Assembly: GCA_024710355.1 (NCBI GenBank)
Contig: JANJUX010000041.1
Location: 154,945 to 218,944, forward strand
Length of the DNA stretch: 64,000 nt
DNA from: Candidatus Rifleibacteriota bacterium
GTDB taxonomy: Bacteria; Muiribacteriota; Ozemobacteria; Ozemobacterales; Ozemobacteraceae
Reading direction: 5' to 3'
Below, piece after piece: positions 15,811 through 23,959 of the stretch. Position numbers and translations under genes: made by a program. Positions within the stretch are counted from its first letter, which is position 1. Every line of letters starts with the position of its first letter. A model generated the notes under the pieces. The model made no database searches, was not told the DNA's origin, and worked only from the letters and a program-made list of their open reading frames with translations.

Positions 15811-15867
15811 AGTCTTGTGCTAAAATCCGGGGGTTGATAAGTCTTTGGCCCGGAACAGAGTATTTCG

Positions 15868-16974
15868 ATGAGGATCATTCATTCGCTTGAGGGAACAGCC
15901 TGGAGTGGCGGACAACAGCAGGCTTTGTTTCTGGCACAACAGCAGCAGCAGGCTGGCCATGATGTTTTACTGGCATGTCAACTCGGCGGCGAACTCGAAA
16001 AAAGAGCCCAGGCCGCCGGTCTGCGTTTATGGCCAAATAATTATGCCGGTGAAATGAATCTGCTTTCGATCCTCAATCTTCTTCGGGCCTACAATTCATT
16101 CAAGCCGGATGTGGTAAATGTTCACCGTGCCTGGGCGCATACTCAATGGGTGTTTATCTCATTATTCAAAAGATTTCGCGGGCTTGTTGTTTCGCGCCGG
16201 GTTCTCTTCAAGCCCGATTTCAACCCTCTGAGTCTGATAAAATACCGCACCCCTGTAGTCAGAGGGCTTATTGCGGTGAGCGAAGCGGTTGCCGGCTGCC
16301 TTATGGCAACCGGTGTCAAACGCGAAAAAATCAAAATCGTCTATTCTGCAACCGATACCGATCGTTTTTCTCCCGATGTCAGGCATGATTTCGAGGGCCC
16401 CATGCCGGTAGCAGTTCCAGATACCGATGGGCAGATGCCGCCGATTGCTTTGATGGTAGCAAATTTTCACCGCAACAAGGGACATCATACACTTGTCGAA
16501 GCGTTTCGACAGGTCTCTTCTGAATGGCCGCAGCTGCATCTTATGATTGCAGGCAACAAAACAGACTGCGAAGAACTGCGAAACATGGTTTCCGGAACTT
16601 CGGCAGCGGGAAAACTTCACCTGCTGGGCTTTCGCAGTGATATTCCGGCTCTGATTCAAAGAAGTTTATTCACCGTCAATGCCTCTTTTCAAGAGGGTTT
16701 TCCCGGAACGATAAGAGAATCTTTGTGCATGGGCAAGCCTGTCATAGCCTCGGCTATTCCGGCAAATATCGAAATAAGCCGGATTGTGCCGATAGCATTG
16801 TTTGAGCCCGGCAATTCACGATTACTTGCAGAGGAAATGCTGAAAATGAAGAAGTCCGTTTCCAAAGCCGACCGTGGTCAAAATGTGCGTGAAACCGCCG
16901 TGCGTTTTTTTTCTGTCGCTTCTATGGCAGCACGAACCGAAGCAGCTTACCGTGAACTGACGGGGATAAGATGA
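15868..16974 (+). CDS. family 4 (GT-B) glycosyltransferase
   Basis: A 368-aa group 1 glycosyltransferase. The N-terminal loop is LEGTAWSGGQQQALFLA. The acceptor-side segment VVNVHRAWAH and the C-terminal donor motif (VNASFQEGFPGTIRESLCMGKPVIAS) are typical of the heptosyl/glucosyl-transferring GT4 members. It overlaps the deacetylase gene by four bases, so the two work together, probably on a cell-surface glycan. The pair lies on the plus strand between two minus-strand selenium operons and has no visible link to selenium metabolism. Confidence 0.85.
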   Translation: MRIIHSLEGTAWSGGQQQALFLAQQQQQAGHDVLLACQLGGELEKRAQAAGLRLWPNNYAGEMNLLSILNLLRAYNSFKPDVVNVHRAWAHTQWVFISLFKRFRGLVVSRRVLFKPDFNPLSLIKYRTPVVRGLIAVSEAVAGCLMATGVKREKIKIVYSATDTDRFSPDVRHDFEGPMPVAVPDTDGQMPPIALMVANFHRNKGHHTLVEAFRQVSSEWPQLHLMIAGNKTDCEELRNMVSGTSAAGKLHLLGFRSDIPALIQRSLFTVNASFQEGFPGTIRESLCMGKPVIASAIPANIEISRIVPIALFEPGNSRLLAEEMLKMKKSVSKADRGQNVRETAVRFFSVASMAARTEAAYRELTGIR

Positions 16975-17951
16975 AAAGATCGATACCCGTTCTTTACTAC
17001 CATCGCATCGGCAGCCCTGACGGAATTCACCTGAGTGTTCCGATTGCTGACTTTGACAGACAGATGCGGTTTCTGGCCGAAAAAAACATCAACGTCATTT
17101 CTGTTTCGCAGCTATTCGCCTGGCTTCAGGGCAACCTGAAGGTCAGATTGCCGGCCGTCTGCATAACTTTCGACGATGGCTTCATAGACAACTATCGCCA
17201 CGCTCACCCGATACTGCAAAAATACGGCTGCAAAGCAGGCCTGTTCATTGCCACCTCTCTCATTCGCCCCGCTGGCCTGCGGGCCGCCGAAGAACTGTTA
17301 CCTTTCAACGAATCACATACGAAAGCCCGCCAGGGCGATTTGAGCCATTTTCTTGCCGCTTCTGAATTGCAGGAAATGGCTGCCTCCGGCGTCTGGGAAA
17401 TATATTCGCATACGCACAGCCATTCGCAGGTCTTTATCAATGACACAGTCACCGGAAGCTACCCGGACACGGACAATCACTGGGGTATTCTTTCAGCATA
17501 TTCACAAAGCCTTGAAGAGGGCAAATGGCCAGTCTTCAAGCGGAATGCCGGGCTGCTCCAACCGGCGATGAAAGTTGCAGGCTTCAGCAAAGATGCCTCC
17601 GGATGCGCCAGAGTCGATCTGGTTTCTGAGACCGCCGAAGAATTTGCGGTCAGAGTCAAATCTGATCTCGAACAATCGCGACAGATCATCACGCAGATGT
17701 TCCCGCATCAGCCGCTGCTGGTATGCTGGCCATGGGGCAAGGCAGACACAGAGCTTGAAAAACAGGCGGCGGCCTGCGGTTTTGTCGGCGCCTTCAGAAC
17801 CGATTCCGGTGCTAATTATCCCGGAATGGATCTGATGCAGATCAAAAGATTTCCCGTGAAAAAAAGAGATATATTTCGTTTTGCGGCCGGCATATGGCTG
17901 CGAAGCTACCGTTTTACCGCTGACATCTACGCGTTTTTTCGCAACGGCTGA
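16971..17951 (+). CDS. polysaccharide deacetylase (NodB fold, CE4)
   Basis: A 326-aa carbohydrate esterase family 4 protein. After an N-terminal VLYYHRIGSP segment comes the metal/catalytic motif ITFDDGFIDNY (two Asp). The zinc histidines are in YSHTHSH, and a later motif 3 region lies in CWPWGKADTELE. An unusually long insertion separates motifs 2 and 3 (about residues 150-225). No N-terminal signal peptide is obvious, so it may act in the cytoplasm on lipid-linked or nucleotide-linked sugars. It is coupled by a four-base overlap to the glycosyltransferase gene. Confidence 0.85.
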   Translation: MKRSIPVLYYHRIGSPDGIHLSVPIADFDRQMRFLAEKNINVISVSQLFAWLQGNLKVRLPAVCITFDDGFIDNYRHAHPILQKYGCKAGLFIATSLIRPAGLRAAEELLPFNESHTKARQGDLSHFLAASELQEMAASGVWEIYSHTHSHSQVFINDTVTGSYPDTDNHWGILSAYSQSLEEGKWPVFKRNAGLLQPAMKVAGFSKDASGCARVDLVSETAEEFAVRVKSDLEQSRQIITQMFPHQPLLVCWPWGKADTELEKQAAACGFVGAFRTDSGANYPGMDLMQIKRFPVKKRDIFRFAAGIWLRSYRFTADIYAFFRNG

Positions 17952-17979
17952 CGACTGCAATGCGACTAGAACAGGTTTT

Positions 17980-18690
17980 TCAGCTGCAACAAGCCTGCAG
18001 TGGGCCGTCGGCACGGGGGCAGCGATATATTCCGGCAAGGCGCCCGGCATTTGCATGGCCTGCCAGAGCCGATGCAATTCCTCTGTCATGGCCGGTCACA
18101 ACAACATAAAATGCGGCACCAGCTGGAATTGAGCTGAGCCAGCCATTGTCGCCAAGAATCACGCCGGCGACGTCTGTTGCTGTAACCGACTCACCCATCT
18201 GGCGACCTGAAATAGCTGAAAAGCGCTCGGGGCGGTGAACAGATTCAGCGTTGAGCGGCGTGCCGACGCACCAGCCGCCGACTACGGCAACGACGCAGGC
18301 AGCGTCGGCAGCAATCTGAGGCTCATGTGCGGCATGCGCCTTAACCGGGCGGCCAGCCGAGCCGTCGGCCTCGACAATCAGGCGCTGACAGACGGTTTTG
18401 AGCGAGAACGCTTCTTCAGCAGGAAAGCCGAGACATTTGCCGTTTTCGATGCGATCGGCAACCGTGACCATCGGCGCCGGGCGGTCGTGCAGGCCGGCCA
18501 GAATTTCTGAAAAAGAGTCGACCCTCAGGTCAGCGCACTGGTCAGGCGTCGGAACCCAGATTTTCGTCGTAGTGGTGCAGATCGTTCTTTCGCCGCGCGT
18601 CGCCCATGCAGCCGCAAGTTTGAACATCAGGGTCGTTTTGCCACCGCCGCCGATCAGCCAGATATCAGGGTAATCGAGCAGCAGCTTCAT
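17980..18690 (-). CDS. yqeC: selenium cofactor biosynthesis protein YqeC
   Basis: A 236-aa protein of the YqeC family. It carries a P-loop-like GGGGKTTLMFKLA (residues about 14-26) and the phrases TTTTKIWVP and LIVEADGSAGRPVKAHAAHEP characteristic of the family. YqeC is found only with selenium-dependent molybdenum hydroxylases and is thought to help make or insert the labile selenium ligand. Its biochemical reaction is not established. The start overlaps the yqeB stop by four bases, and it is the last gene of this operon. Confidence 0.9.
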   Translation of the reverse strand: MKLLLDYPDIWLIGGGGKTTLMFKLAAAWATRGERTICTTTTKIWVPTPDQCADLRVDSFSEILAGLHDRPAPMVTVADRIENGKCLGFPAEEAFSLKTVCQRLIVEADGSAGRPVKAHAAHEPQIAADAACVVAVVGGWCVGTPLNAESVHRPERFSAISGRQMGESVTATDVAGVILGDNGWLSSIPAGAAFYVVVTGHDRGIASALAGHANAGRLAGIYRCPRADGPLQACCS

Positions 18691-19475
18691 TTCGCAATTA
18701 GCTTAAAGCGGTGTAAAATCGCTTCGAGCACTGCGCCGCTGATGGTGCGGCTCTTGTCTGTAATAGTAAAACAGGCGCGCACTTCGCCACGGGGGTCGAC
18801 GTCGGCGAGCTTCAGGCCGGGGGTGGCCAGCACGCCGTCGTGCAGTATGCCGCGCAATACGCCGGCAATTGAAGCTTTTACCGGTTCTTCACCGACCATG
18901 GCGACAACTTCGCCCGCCGTCACGACGTCGCCGATTTTGCGAACACCACGCACAACACCGGCACAGGGCGCACGCATGACCCGACCGGCGGTAACCCCGC
19001 CGATCGACCCGGGAACCCCGGTATCGGCAGCGGCACTGCCGGTTTCGATCAGCCGGCCGAGATCATGACCTCGATTGGTTTCGACAATCAGATGCGCATC
19101 GACGCCGCAGACAGCGCCGGGCCCCAGGCTGATCACCAGGGGTGCCTGCTTGACCGAGGTCGCGCCCGGGCATTTGAGAAGCCGGGCATCGATCAGCACA
19201 TCGGGTTTTAATTCGTTCAGAATGGCCGCTTCAGAGTCGATGACGACCGACACATGATCACGGCCAGCAGCAGGCAGTCTGCCGCCTGCAAGCAGACAAC
19301 CGCGCACGCCCTCGACAACGTTTTCGCCATCCCAGACGGCGCTGCAGAAAGAAATGGCGCGCCTGACAGCCAGCGGCTGGCTCACTTCGGTCATTGTCAC
19401 TTCAAAGCCTGAACGAAACAGGCGATGAGCAACGCTGCTCGCCATTTCACCGGCACCCAGAATGAGAACTTTCAA
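18687..19475 (-). CDS. yqeB: selenium-dependent molybdenum hydroxylase system protein YqeB (EF2563 family)
   Basis: A 262-aa YqeB/EF2563-family protein. It opens with a Rossmann-like VLILGAGEMASSVAHRLFRSG and contains ADVLIDARLLKCP-like and GLGPG-like segments (PDVLIDARLLKCPGAT, ISLGPGAVCG). A biotinyl/lipoyl-like beta module follows in the C-terminal half (GVVRGVRKIGDVVTAGEVVA). The family occurs strictly with orphan selD systems and is assumed to act in cofactor maturation. It overlaps mocA upstream and yqeC downstream by four bases each. Confidence 0.9.
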   Translation of the reverse strand: MKVLILGAGEMASSVAHRLFRSGFEVTMTEVSQPLAVRRAISFCSAVWDGENVVEGVRGCLLAGGRLPAAGRDHVSVVIDSEAAILNELKPDVLIDARLLKCPGATSVKQAPLVISLGPGAVCGVDAHLIVETNRGHDLGRLIETGSAAADTGVPGSIGGVTAGRVMRAPCAGVVRGVRKIGDVVTAGEVVAMVGEEPVKASIAGVLRGILHDGVLATPGLKLADVDPRGEVRACFTITDKSRTISGAVLEAILHRFKLIAK

Positions 19476-20041
19476 GATTGCACCTCCAGGTCGGAAGGTG
19501 TATCGATATCGAGCACCACTCCGGGGTCGTTGACCTCAACCAGAGCCAGGTCAGCTGCGTGCTTCTGCAGCAGGCCTCGAGCACCGCTGTCGCCCGAAAG
19601 CTTCTGCAGCTCAGCAATAAAACGGGCGGCAAAGACAACCGGGTGGCCGCGCCGGCCCGCAAAAACAGGAGCGATGATTCCCTTTGCCCCGGGCTGCTTT
19701 GCAGCGGCAATCAGAGTCGAAATCGTCGCAGAATTTACATCTGGCATATCGGCAAGGCCAACCGCAACCAGTTCAGTGGCAGCAGGCAATGCCATGGCAG
19801 CCAGGCGAAGCGAACCGCCCATGCCTTCATCTGCTGATTGATTGATCAGCAGACGAAGGCCGGGCCGGTTTTCACCGGTTTCTCCCGGCCGCCTGACGAG
19901 AATCAGCTCGTCGATTTCGGGCACCGCCTGCCAGCGGGAAAGGGTTGTCGCAAGAACGGTCGCGCCCCGCCACGGCAGATTGAGCTTGTCGCTGCCCATC
20001 CGCCGCGACGCACCCGCGGCAAGAACGATGCCGAGAATCAT
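19472..20041 (-). CDS. mocA: molybdenum cofactor nucleotidyltransferase, MocA-like
   Basis: A 189-aa GT-A-fold nucleotidyltransferase. The NTP-binding signature LAAGASRRMGSDKLNLPW is at residues 7-24, the metal-binding AVGLADMPDV lies mid-protein, and GHPVVFAARF is the family's later motif. MocA attaches CMP to molybdopterin to form the dinucleotide cofactor used by enzymes of the xanthine oxidase family. Its place between the hydroxylase gene (six bases upstream) and yqeB fits supply of the cofactor for the adjacent enzyme. The second hydroxylase at 25945-29920 has no cytidylyltransferase of its own, so it may also use this one. Confidence 0.9.
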   Translation of the reverse strand: MILGIVLAAGASRRMGSDKLNLPWRGATVLATTLSRWQAVPEIDELILVRRPGETGENRPGLRLLINQSADEGMGGSLRLAAMALPAATELVAVGLADMPDVNSATISTLIAAAKQPGAKGIIAPVFAGRRGHPVVFAARFIAELQKLSGDSGARGLLQKHAADLALVEVNDPGVVLDIDTPSDLEVQS

Positions 20042-20047
20042 GCCAGC

Positions 20048-22918
20048 TTATTTGACGCTGCCAAGAGCGCGCAGGATCTTTTCGGGAGTGAACGGCCAGC
20101 TTCTGATCCAGGCGCCACAGGCGTCATGGATCGCGGCCGCAATAACCGGCGCCGCGCCGTTGCATGCGATTTCTGAGATCGACTTCGCGCCCATCGGCCC
20201 GAACGGGTCGTTGGTATCGACGAGAACCGCCTTGAAATCATCAGGCAGATCGCCCATCTGCGGCACCTTGTAATCTACGAAGTTCGGGTTGAGGCAGTTG
20301 CCCTTTTCGTCGTAGATCATTTCTTCGTAGAGACTGTGGCCGATGGTTTTGAGCACGCCGCCATAAATCTGGCCAAGAGCCAGTTCGGGGTTGATCGGGG
20401 TGCCGGCATCCTGCAGGGCATAGTATTTGAGAATGCGCACTTTGCCGGTGCGGGTATCGACCGCGACTTCGCAGAAGTGAGCGCCATATGGGAAAGAGCC
20501 CTTGTCGGTAATGAAATGTGCGGTTGAAATCAGCTGACCGTGACCAGTACCGCTCTGAGTGCGACGGGCGATCTGCTCGTAGGTGACTTCGCCCGAAAGG
20601 CCTTTAACAACGCCAGGCCAGGCGAGTTTGAGGTTGTTCTCTGGCTCCTGCAGTATGTCGGCCGCTTCCTTGATCAGCATATCCTTCATTTTCAGGGCCG
20701 CATTGAGGGCGGCACCGCCCGAAAAATAGGTACCTGAAGAAGCGTAGGCACCGACGTCGAATGGCGTCGAATCTGTATCGGCCGCCAGCACGGCAACGTT
20801 TTCCATCGGTATCAGCAGAGTTTCGGCGACCAGCTTGACGGCAACGGTTTCGAGGCCAGTACCGAGGTCGGTTCCGCCTGAGAGTATCATGAAGGTGCCG
20901 TCGCCGAACTGAGTGATAGCGGCATTTGCCGAGTCGAGGCCCGGCAGACCTGAACCCTGCTGCAGAATGACGACGCCCTGGCCGATTTTAACGTCAGGGT
21001 TATCGCTGGAGGTCTTGACGCCCCAGTTGATCATCTTTTTGCCCTGTTCGAGCGCGGGGCCGAGGCCGCAGGTATAGACGAGCTGCGGCGTGCCTTCGCG
21101 GCCTTCACCGAGGCAGCGCAGAATTTCGAGCACAACGCCTTCGCGCACCCGGTTCTTTTCAATAAATTCGAGTGGATCCATGCCGAGTTCGCGCGCCATT
21201 TCGGCGGCGGCCAGCTGCATGGCAAACGAGCCCTGCGGCGCACCGTAACCCTGATAAGCGCCGGTCGGGGCGATATTCGAATAGTAGGTATTCACGTCAA
21301 AGCGCACGTTATCGCAAAGAAACAGGGGCAGAGATTTTGAGCAGGCATTCATCGGCACGGTCAGACAATGTGACCCGTAGGGGCCGGTATTGGCTTCGAG
21401 GTCCATGTGAATGGCGGTGAGACGCCCGTCTTTTTTGGCGCCGACCTTGACCTTAACCTTGATGACATGGCGGGTGCGCGAATTGATGAATTCTTCTTCA
21501 CGGGTATAGCGATAAAGAACATCGCGGCCGGTAACCCAGGTTGCCCAGGCGGCCACTTCTTCGAGCACCATGTCCTGTTTGGCGCCGAAACCGCCGCCGA
21601 CGCGCTCTTTAATGACGCGAATCTTGTTTTCTTTGACACTGAGAATGCGCGCGATAATGCGACGAACATGTGACGGAACCTGGGTTGAAGCATGCAGAAC
21701 CAGGCGGTCGCCTTCCATGCGGCTGTAGATTATGTGTGGTTCAAGCGGTGTACACTGAACTTGACTGCTTTCGTAAGTGCGCTCGATGGTCACATCAGCT
21801 TCAGCAAAGCCTTTGTTGATGTCGCCGATACCGCCGTGAACCGAGGCGGCCAGGTTGCGATGAGGGTCGGCGTGAATCGGAAACTGATAGATGATTTTGC
21901 CTTCACGCGGGTCAACGCCCTGATTGTATTTATCGAGATCGGCGGGAGCGCCGACGACGTATTCGACCTTCGCCTTGTGAATAACCGGGGCGCCGGGGCG
22001 CTTGGCTTCATCGATGGTCAATACGGCGGGCAGCACTTCGTATTCGACCTTGATCAGCTTCAGAGCTTCTGCGGCGATTTCGGGTGTTTCGGCAACGACA
22101 GCGGCGACGCGGTCGCCGACGTGGCGGAGTTTCTGGTCGAACATGCGGCGGTCATAGGGCGACGGTTCGGGGAAACCCTGCCCGGCCGGGTTATACCAGA
22201 CATCGGGGCTGTTTTTATAGGTAAATACGGCCACAACACCTTTAAGAGCTTCGGCTTTCGAGGTATCGATACTTTTGATAAATGCGTGCGCGTGCGGGCT
22301 CGGCATTACCTTGAGGTGGCAATGACCGGGTCTGACACGGTCTTCGACAAATGCCGACTCGCCGCGGGCGAGCAGGTAACCGTCAATTTTGCCTTTGGCG
22401 GAACCGACGTAGCGCATGCCTTCGCGGAATTTCGGAGCTTCGACCGGTGTCGCCGGGTCTTTGCGACGGGCGACCGCCAGATTCATGGCATCAAAAACCT
22501 GCTCATAGCCGGTACAGCGGCAGAAAACACCGGAAAGGGCGTCTTTTACCTGTTCACGGGTCGGGCATTCGGCTTTTTCGAGCAGCTCGGCAGCTGCCAT
22601 CAGCATAGAACCGGTGCAGTAGCCACACTGCACGATACCGGCATCGATAAAGGCAGTCTGCAGGCTTGTCAGTTCGCGCGGTTTGGCAAGACCTTCGACG
22701 GTGCGCAGGTTACGACCTTCGACCTGACCGACAACCAGCAGACAGGTGTTCATCAGGCGGCCGTCAACAAGAATCGAGCAGTTACCGCAGGTGCCTTCGC
22801 CATCGCAGCCGTTGCGTACCGAAAGAATACCGGCACGGCGCAGTGCATCGCGCAGGTTTTCGCCGGCTTCGGCTTCAAGAATGAATGGGGAGCCGTTGAG
22901 ATTAATTGAAATGGACAT
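20048..22918 (-). CDS. selenium-dependent molybdenum hydroxylase, fused [2Fe-2S] and molybdopterin subunits
   Basis: A 956-aa xanthine-oxidase-family enzyme of the Se-dependent xanthine dehydrogenase type. Residues 1-140 hold two [2Fe-2S] clusters (Cys38, 44, 47, 59 and Cys98, 101, 133, 135). Residues about 180-950 are the molybdopterin domains, with GGGFGAKQD, GAYQGYGAPQ and the terminal GAKSISE. The catalytic base glutamate is Glu916. Compared with bovine xanthine oxidase, the substrate-contacting Glu802 and Arg880 positions read Gln448 and Gln556, so xanthine may not be the substrate. ATG 22918 is chosen for its AGGAG site. It overlaps the FAD-subunit stop by one base. A TTG start at 22936 is less likely. 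It should carry a labile selenium ligand supplied by the surrounding genes. Confidence 0.9.
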   Translation of the reverse strand: MSISINLNGSPFILEAEAGENLRDALRRAGILSVRNGCDGEGTCGNCSILVDGRLMNTCLLVVGQVEGRNLRTVEGLAKPRELTSLQTAFIDAGIVQCGYCTGSMLMAAAELLEKAECPTREQVKDALSGVFCRCTGYEQVFDAMNLAVARRKDPATPVEAPKFREGMRYVGSAKGKIDGYLLARGESAFVEDRVRPGHCHLKVMPSPHAHAFIKSIDTSKAEALKGVVAVFTYKNSPDVWYNPAGQGFPEPSPYDRRMFDQKLRHVGDRVAAVVAETPEIAAEALKLIKVEYEVLPAVLTIDEAKRPGAPVIHKAKVEYVVGAPADLDKYNQGVDPREGKIIYQFPIHADPHRNLAASVHGGIGDINKGFAEADVTIERTYESSQVQCTPLEPHIIYSRMEGDRLVLHASTQVPSHVRRIIARILSVKENKIRVIKERVGGGFGAKQDMVLEEVAAWATWVTGRDVLYRYTREEEFINSRTRHVIKVKVKVGAKKDGRLTAIHMDLEANTGPYGSHCLTVPMNACSKSLPLFLCDNVRFDVNTYYSNIAPTGAYQGYGAPQGSFAMQLAAAEMARELGMDPLEFIEKNRVREGVVLEILRCLGEGREGTPQLVYTCGLGPALEQGKKMINWGVKTSSDNPDVKIGQGVVILQQGSGLPGLDSANAAITQFGDGTFMILSGGTDLGTGLETVAVKLVAETLLIPMENVAVLAADTDSTPFDVGAYASSGTYFSGGAALNAALKMKDMLIKEAADILQEPENNLKLAWPGVVKGLSGEVTYEQIARRTQSGTGHGQLISTAHFITDKGSFPYGAHFCEVAVDTRTGKVRILKYYALQDAGTPINPELALGQIYGGVLKTIGHSLYEEMIYDEKGNCLNPNFVDYKVPQMGDLPDDFKAVLVDTNDPFGPMGAKSISEIACNGAAPVIAAAIHDACGAWIRSWPFTPEKILRALGSVK

Positions 22919-23724
22919 CAGCGCACTCCTTTGCAAGAACAGGTTCCGGTAGCGGCGGCATTGAGCACGCGCGCGCCGAGAACTGCCGCCAGCTGACGCT
23001 TGAAAGCGGCGCTGCCGCGCAGATCATCGATCGGCTGCACGGCAGCCGCAATCATGGCTTCGAGTTTTTCGGCCTCAGGCAGAGCCTGACCGTCAAGACT
23101 TTTTTCGACACTGTGGAGCCGCACAACGTGAGAAGCGACCCCGCCGACGGCGAGAACCGGCTGCCTGACTTTGCCGGCTTCTACAGTCATTGAAGCGGCG
23201 GCGGTAATGATAGAGATGTCAGAAGCGGTGCGGGTATGGTGATCGAGCCCGATGGCGCGGTTGCCGGTCGGCACGATTACAGCAAGAACCAGGCTGGTTT
23301 CACCGGCGACGAACTGGTCGACCGGCACTTCGCGATCGGTCAGCACCACACGGGCTTCAGCCGCCATCAATGCCGGAATGAGGTTGGCACAGGTTTTATT
23401 GGCGCCAAGATGTCCGCCGACAGTGGCACAGTTGCGGATATTGCGGTTCGCCATGTGGCCGGCGGCTTTTTTGATAAAAGCGGGAACATCGGGGTGCTCG
23501 ATAAGCTGCTGAAAGGTTACGCCGGCGCCGATGCGAAGGCCGGCCGGGGTGGTTTCAATCTTGTTGAGGCCGAGCCCGGCAAGATCGATAAGAGCGGCAG
23601 GGCGCGGAGCGTGAAGATTGTTAACTTCAGTGCCTCCGGCGAGAAATACGGTGCCCGGGCCAAGTTTCGCCTTGAGCTGCAGAGCCTCGTTAACAGAGGC
23701 TGGACGGTGATATGAAGGGGTCAT
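22918..23724 (-). CDS. FAD-binding subunit of the selenium-dependent hydroxylase
   Basis: A 268-aa xanthine dehydrogenase medium (CoxM-type) subunit that takes electrons from the iron-sulfur clusters to FAD. The FAD loop is VFLAGGTEVNNLHA. The second family motif is NRNIRNCATVGGHLGANKTCANLIPALMA, in which family members usually have TIGGNL/N in place of TVGGHL. It is the first gene of the minus-strand hydroxylase operon. The GAGGAGG site is four bases before the ATG. It is shorter than typical (about 290 aa), mostly at the C-terminal domain. Confidence 0.9.
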   Translation of the reverse strand: MTPSYHRPASVNEALQLKAKLGPGTVFLAGGTEVNNLHAPRPAALIDLAGLGLNKIETTPAGLRIGAGVTFQQLIEHPDVPAFIKKAAGHMANRNIRNCATVGGHLGANKTCANLIPALMAAEARVVLTDREVPVDQFVAGETSLVLAVIVPTGNRAIGLDHHTRTASDISIITAAASMTVEAGKVRQPVLAVGGVASHVVRLHSVEKSLDGQALPEAEKLEAMIAAAVQPIDDLRGSAAFKRQLAAVLGARVLNAAATGTCSCKGVR

Positions 23725-23792
23725 GATTCCTCCTCAGACAGGAATTGAAAAGGCCCGGACTGACACCGAAAAAATCGACAACAGGGTATAAC

Positions 23793-23808
23793 AGGCAGAT
23801 AACTGCCT
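23793..23808 (-). promoter_or_regulatory. inverted repeat, possible operator of the hydroxylase operon
   Basis: AGGCAG-ATAA-CTGCCT is a perfect 6-bp inverted repeat with a 4-base spacer. It lies 69-84 bases upstream of the FAD-subunit ATG. Read on the minus strand it is followed by GTTATACC, a possible -10. The position suits a transcription-factor site. The rest of 23725-23959 holds no gene. Confidence 0.35.
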
Positions 23809-23959
23809 TGCCCGATCAAGATTTGCGGTCATTCCCTTGCCCTGTAAATATTTCATTGATTAATGGCCATAACAAACCAATCGTCACACAAACGACCGGT
23901 TTATCAGCATTATCTCACAAAATGGGCCGACTTTGAAGCGGAAAAAATGTCACAAAGTA

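Noticed and set aside
21692..22909. Plus-strand frame of 405 codons
   Set aside because: It is a shadow of the selenium-type hydroxylase, which has firm cluster and molybdopterin motifs on the other strand.
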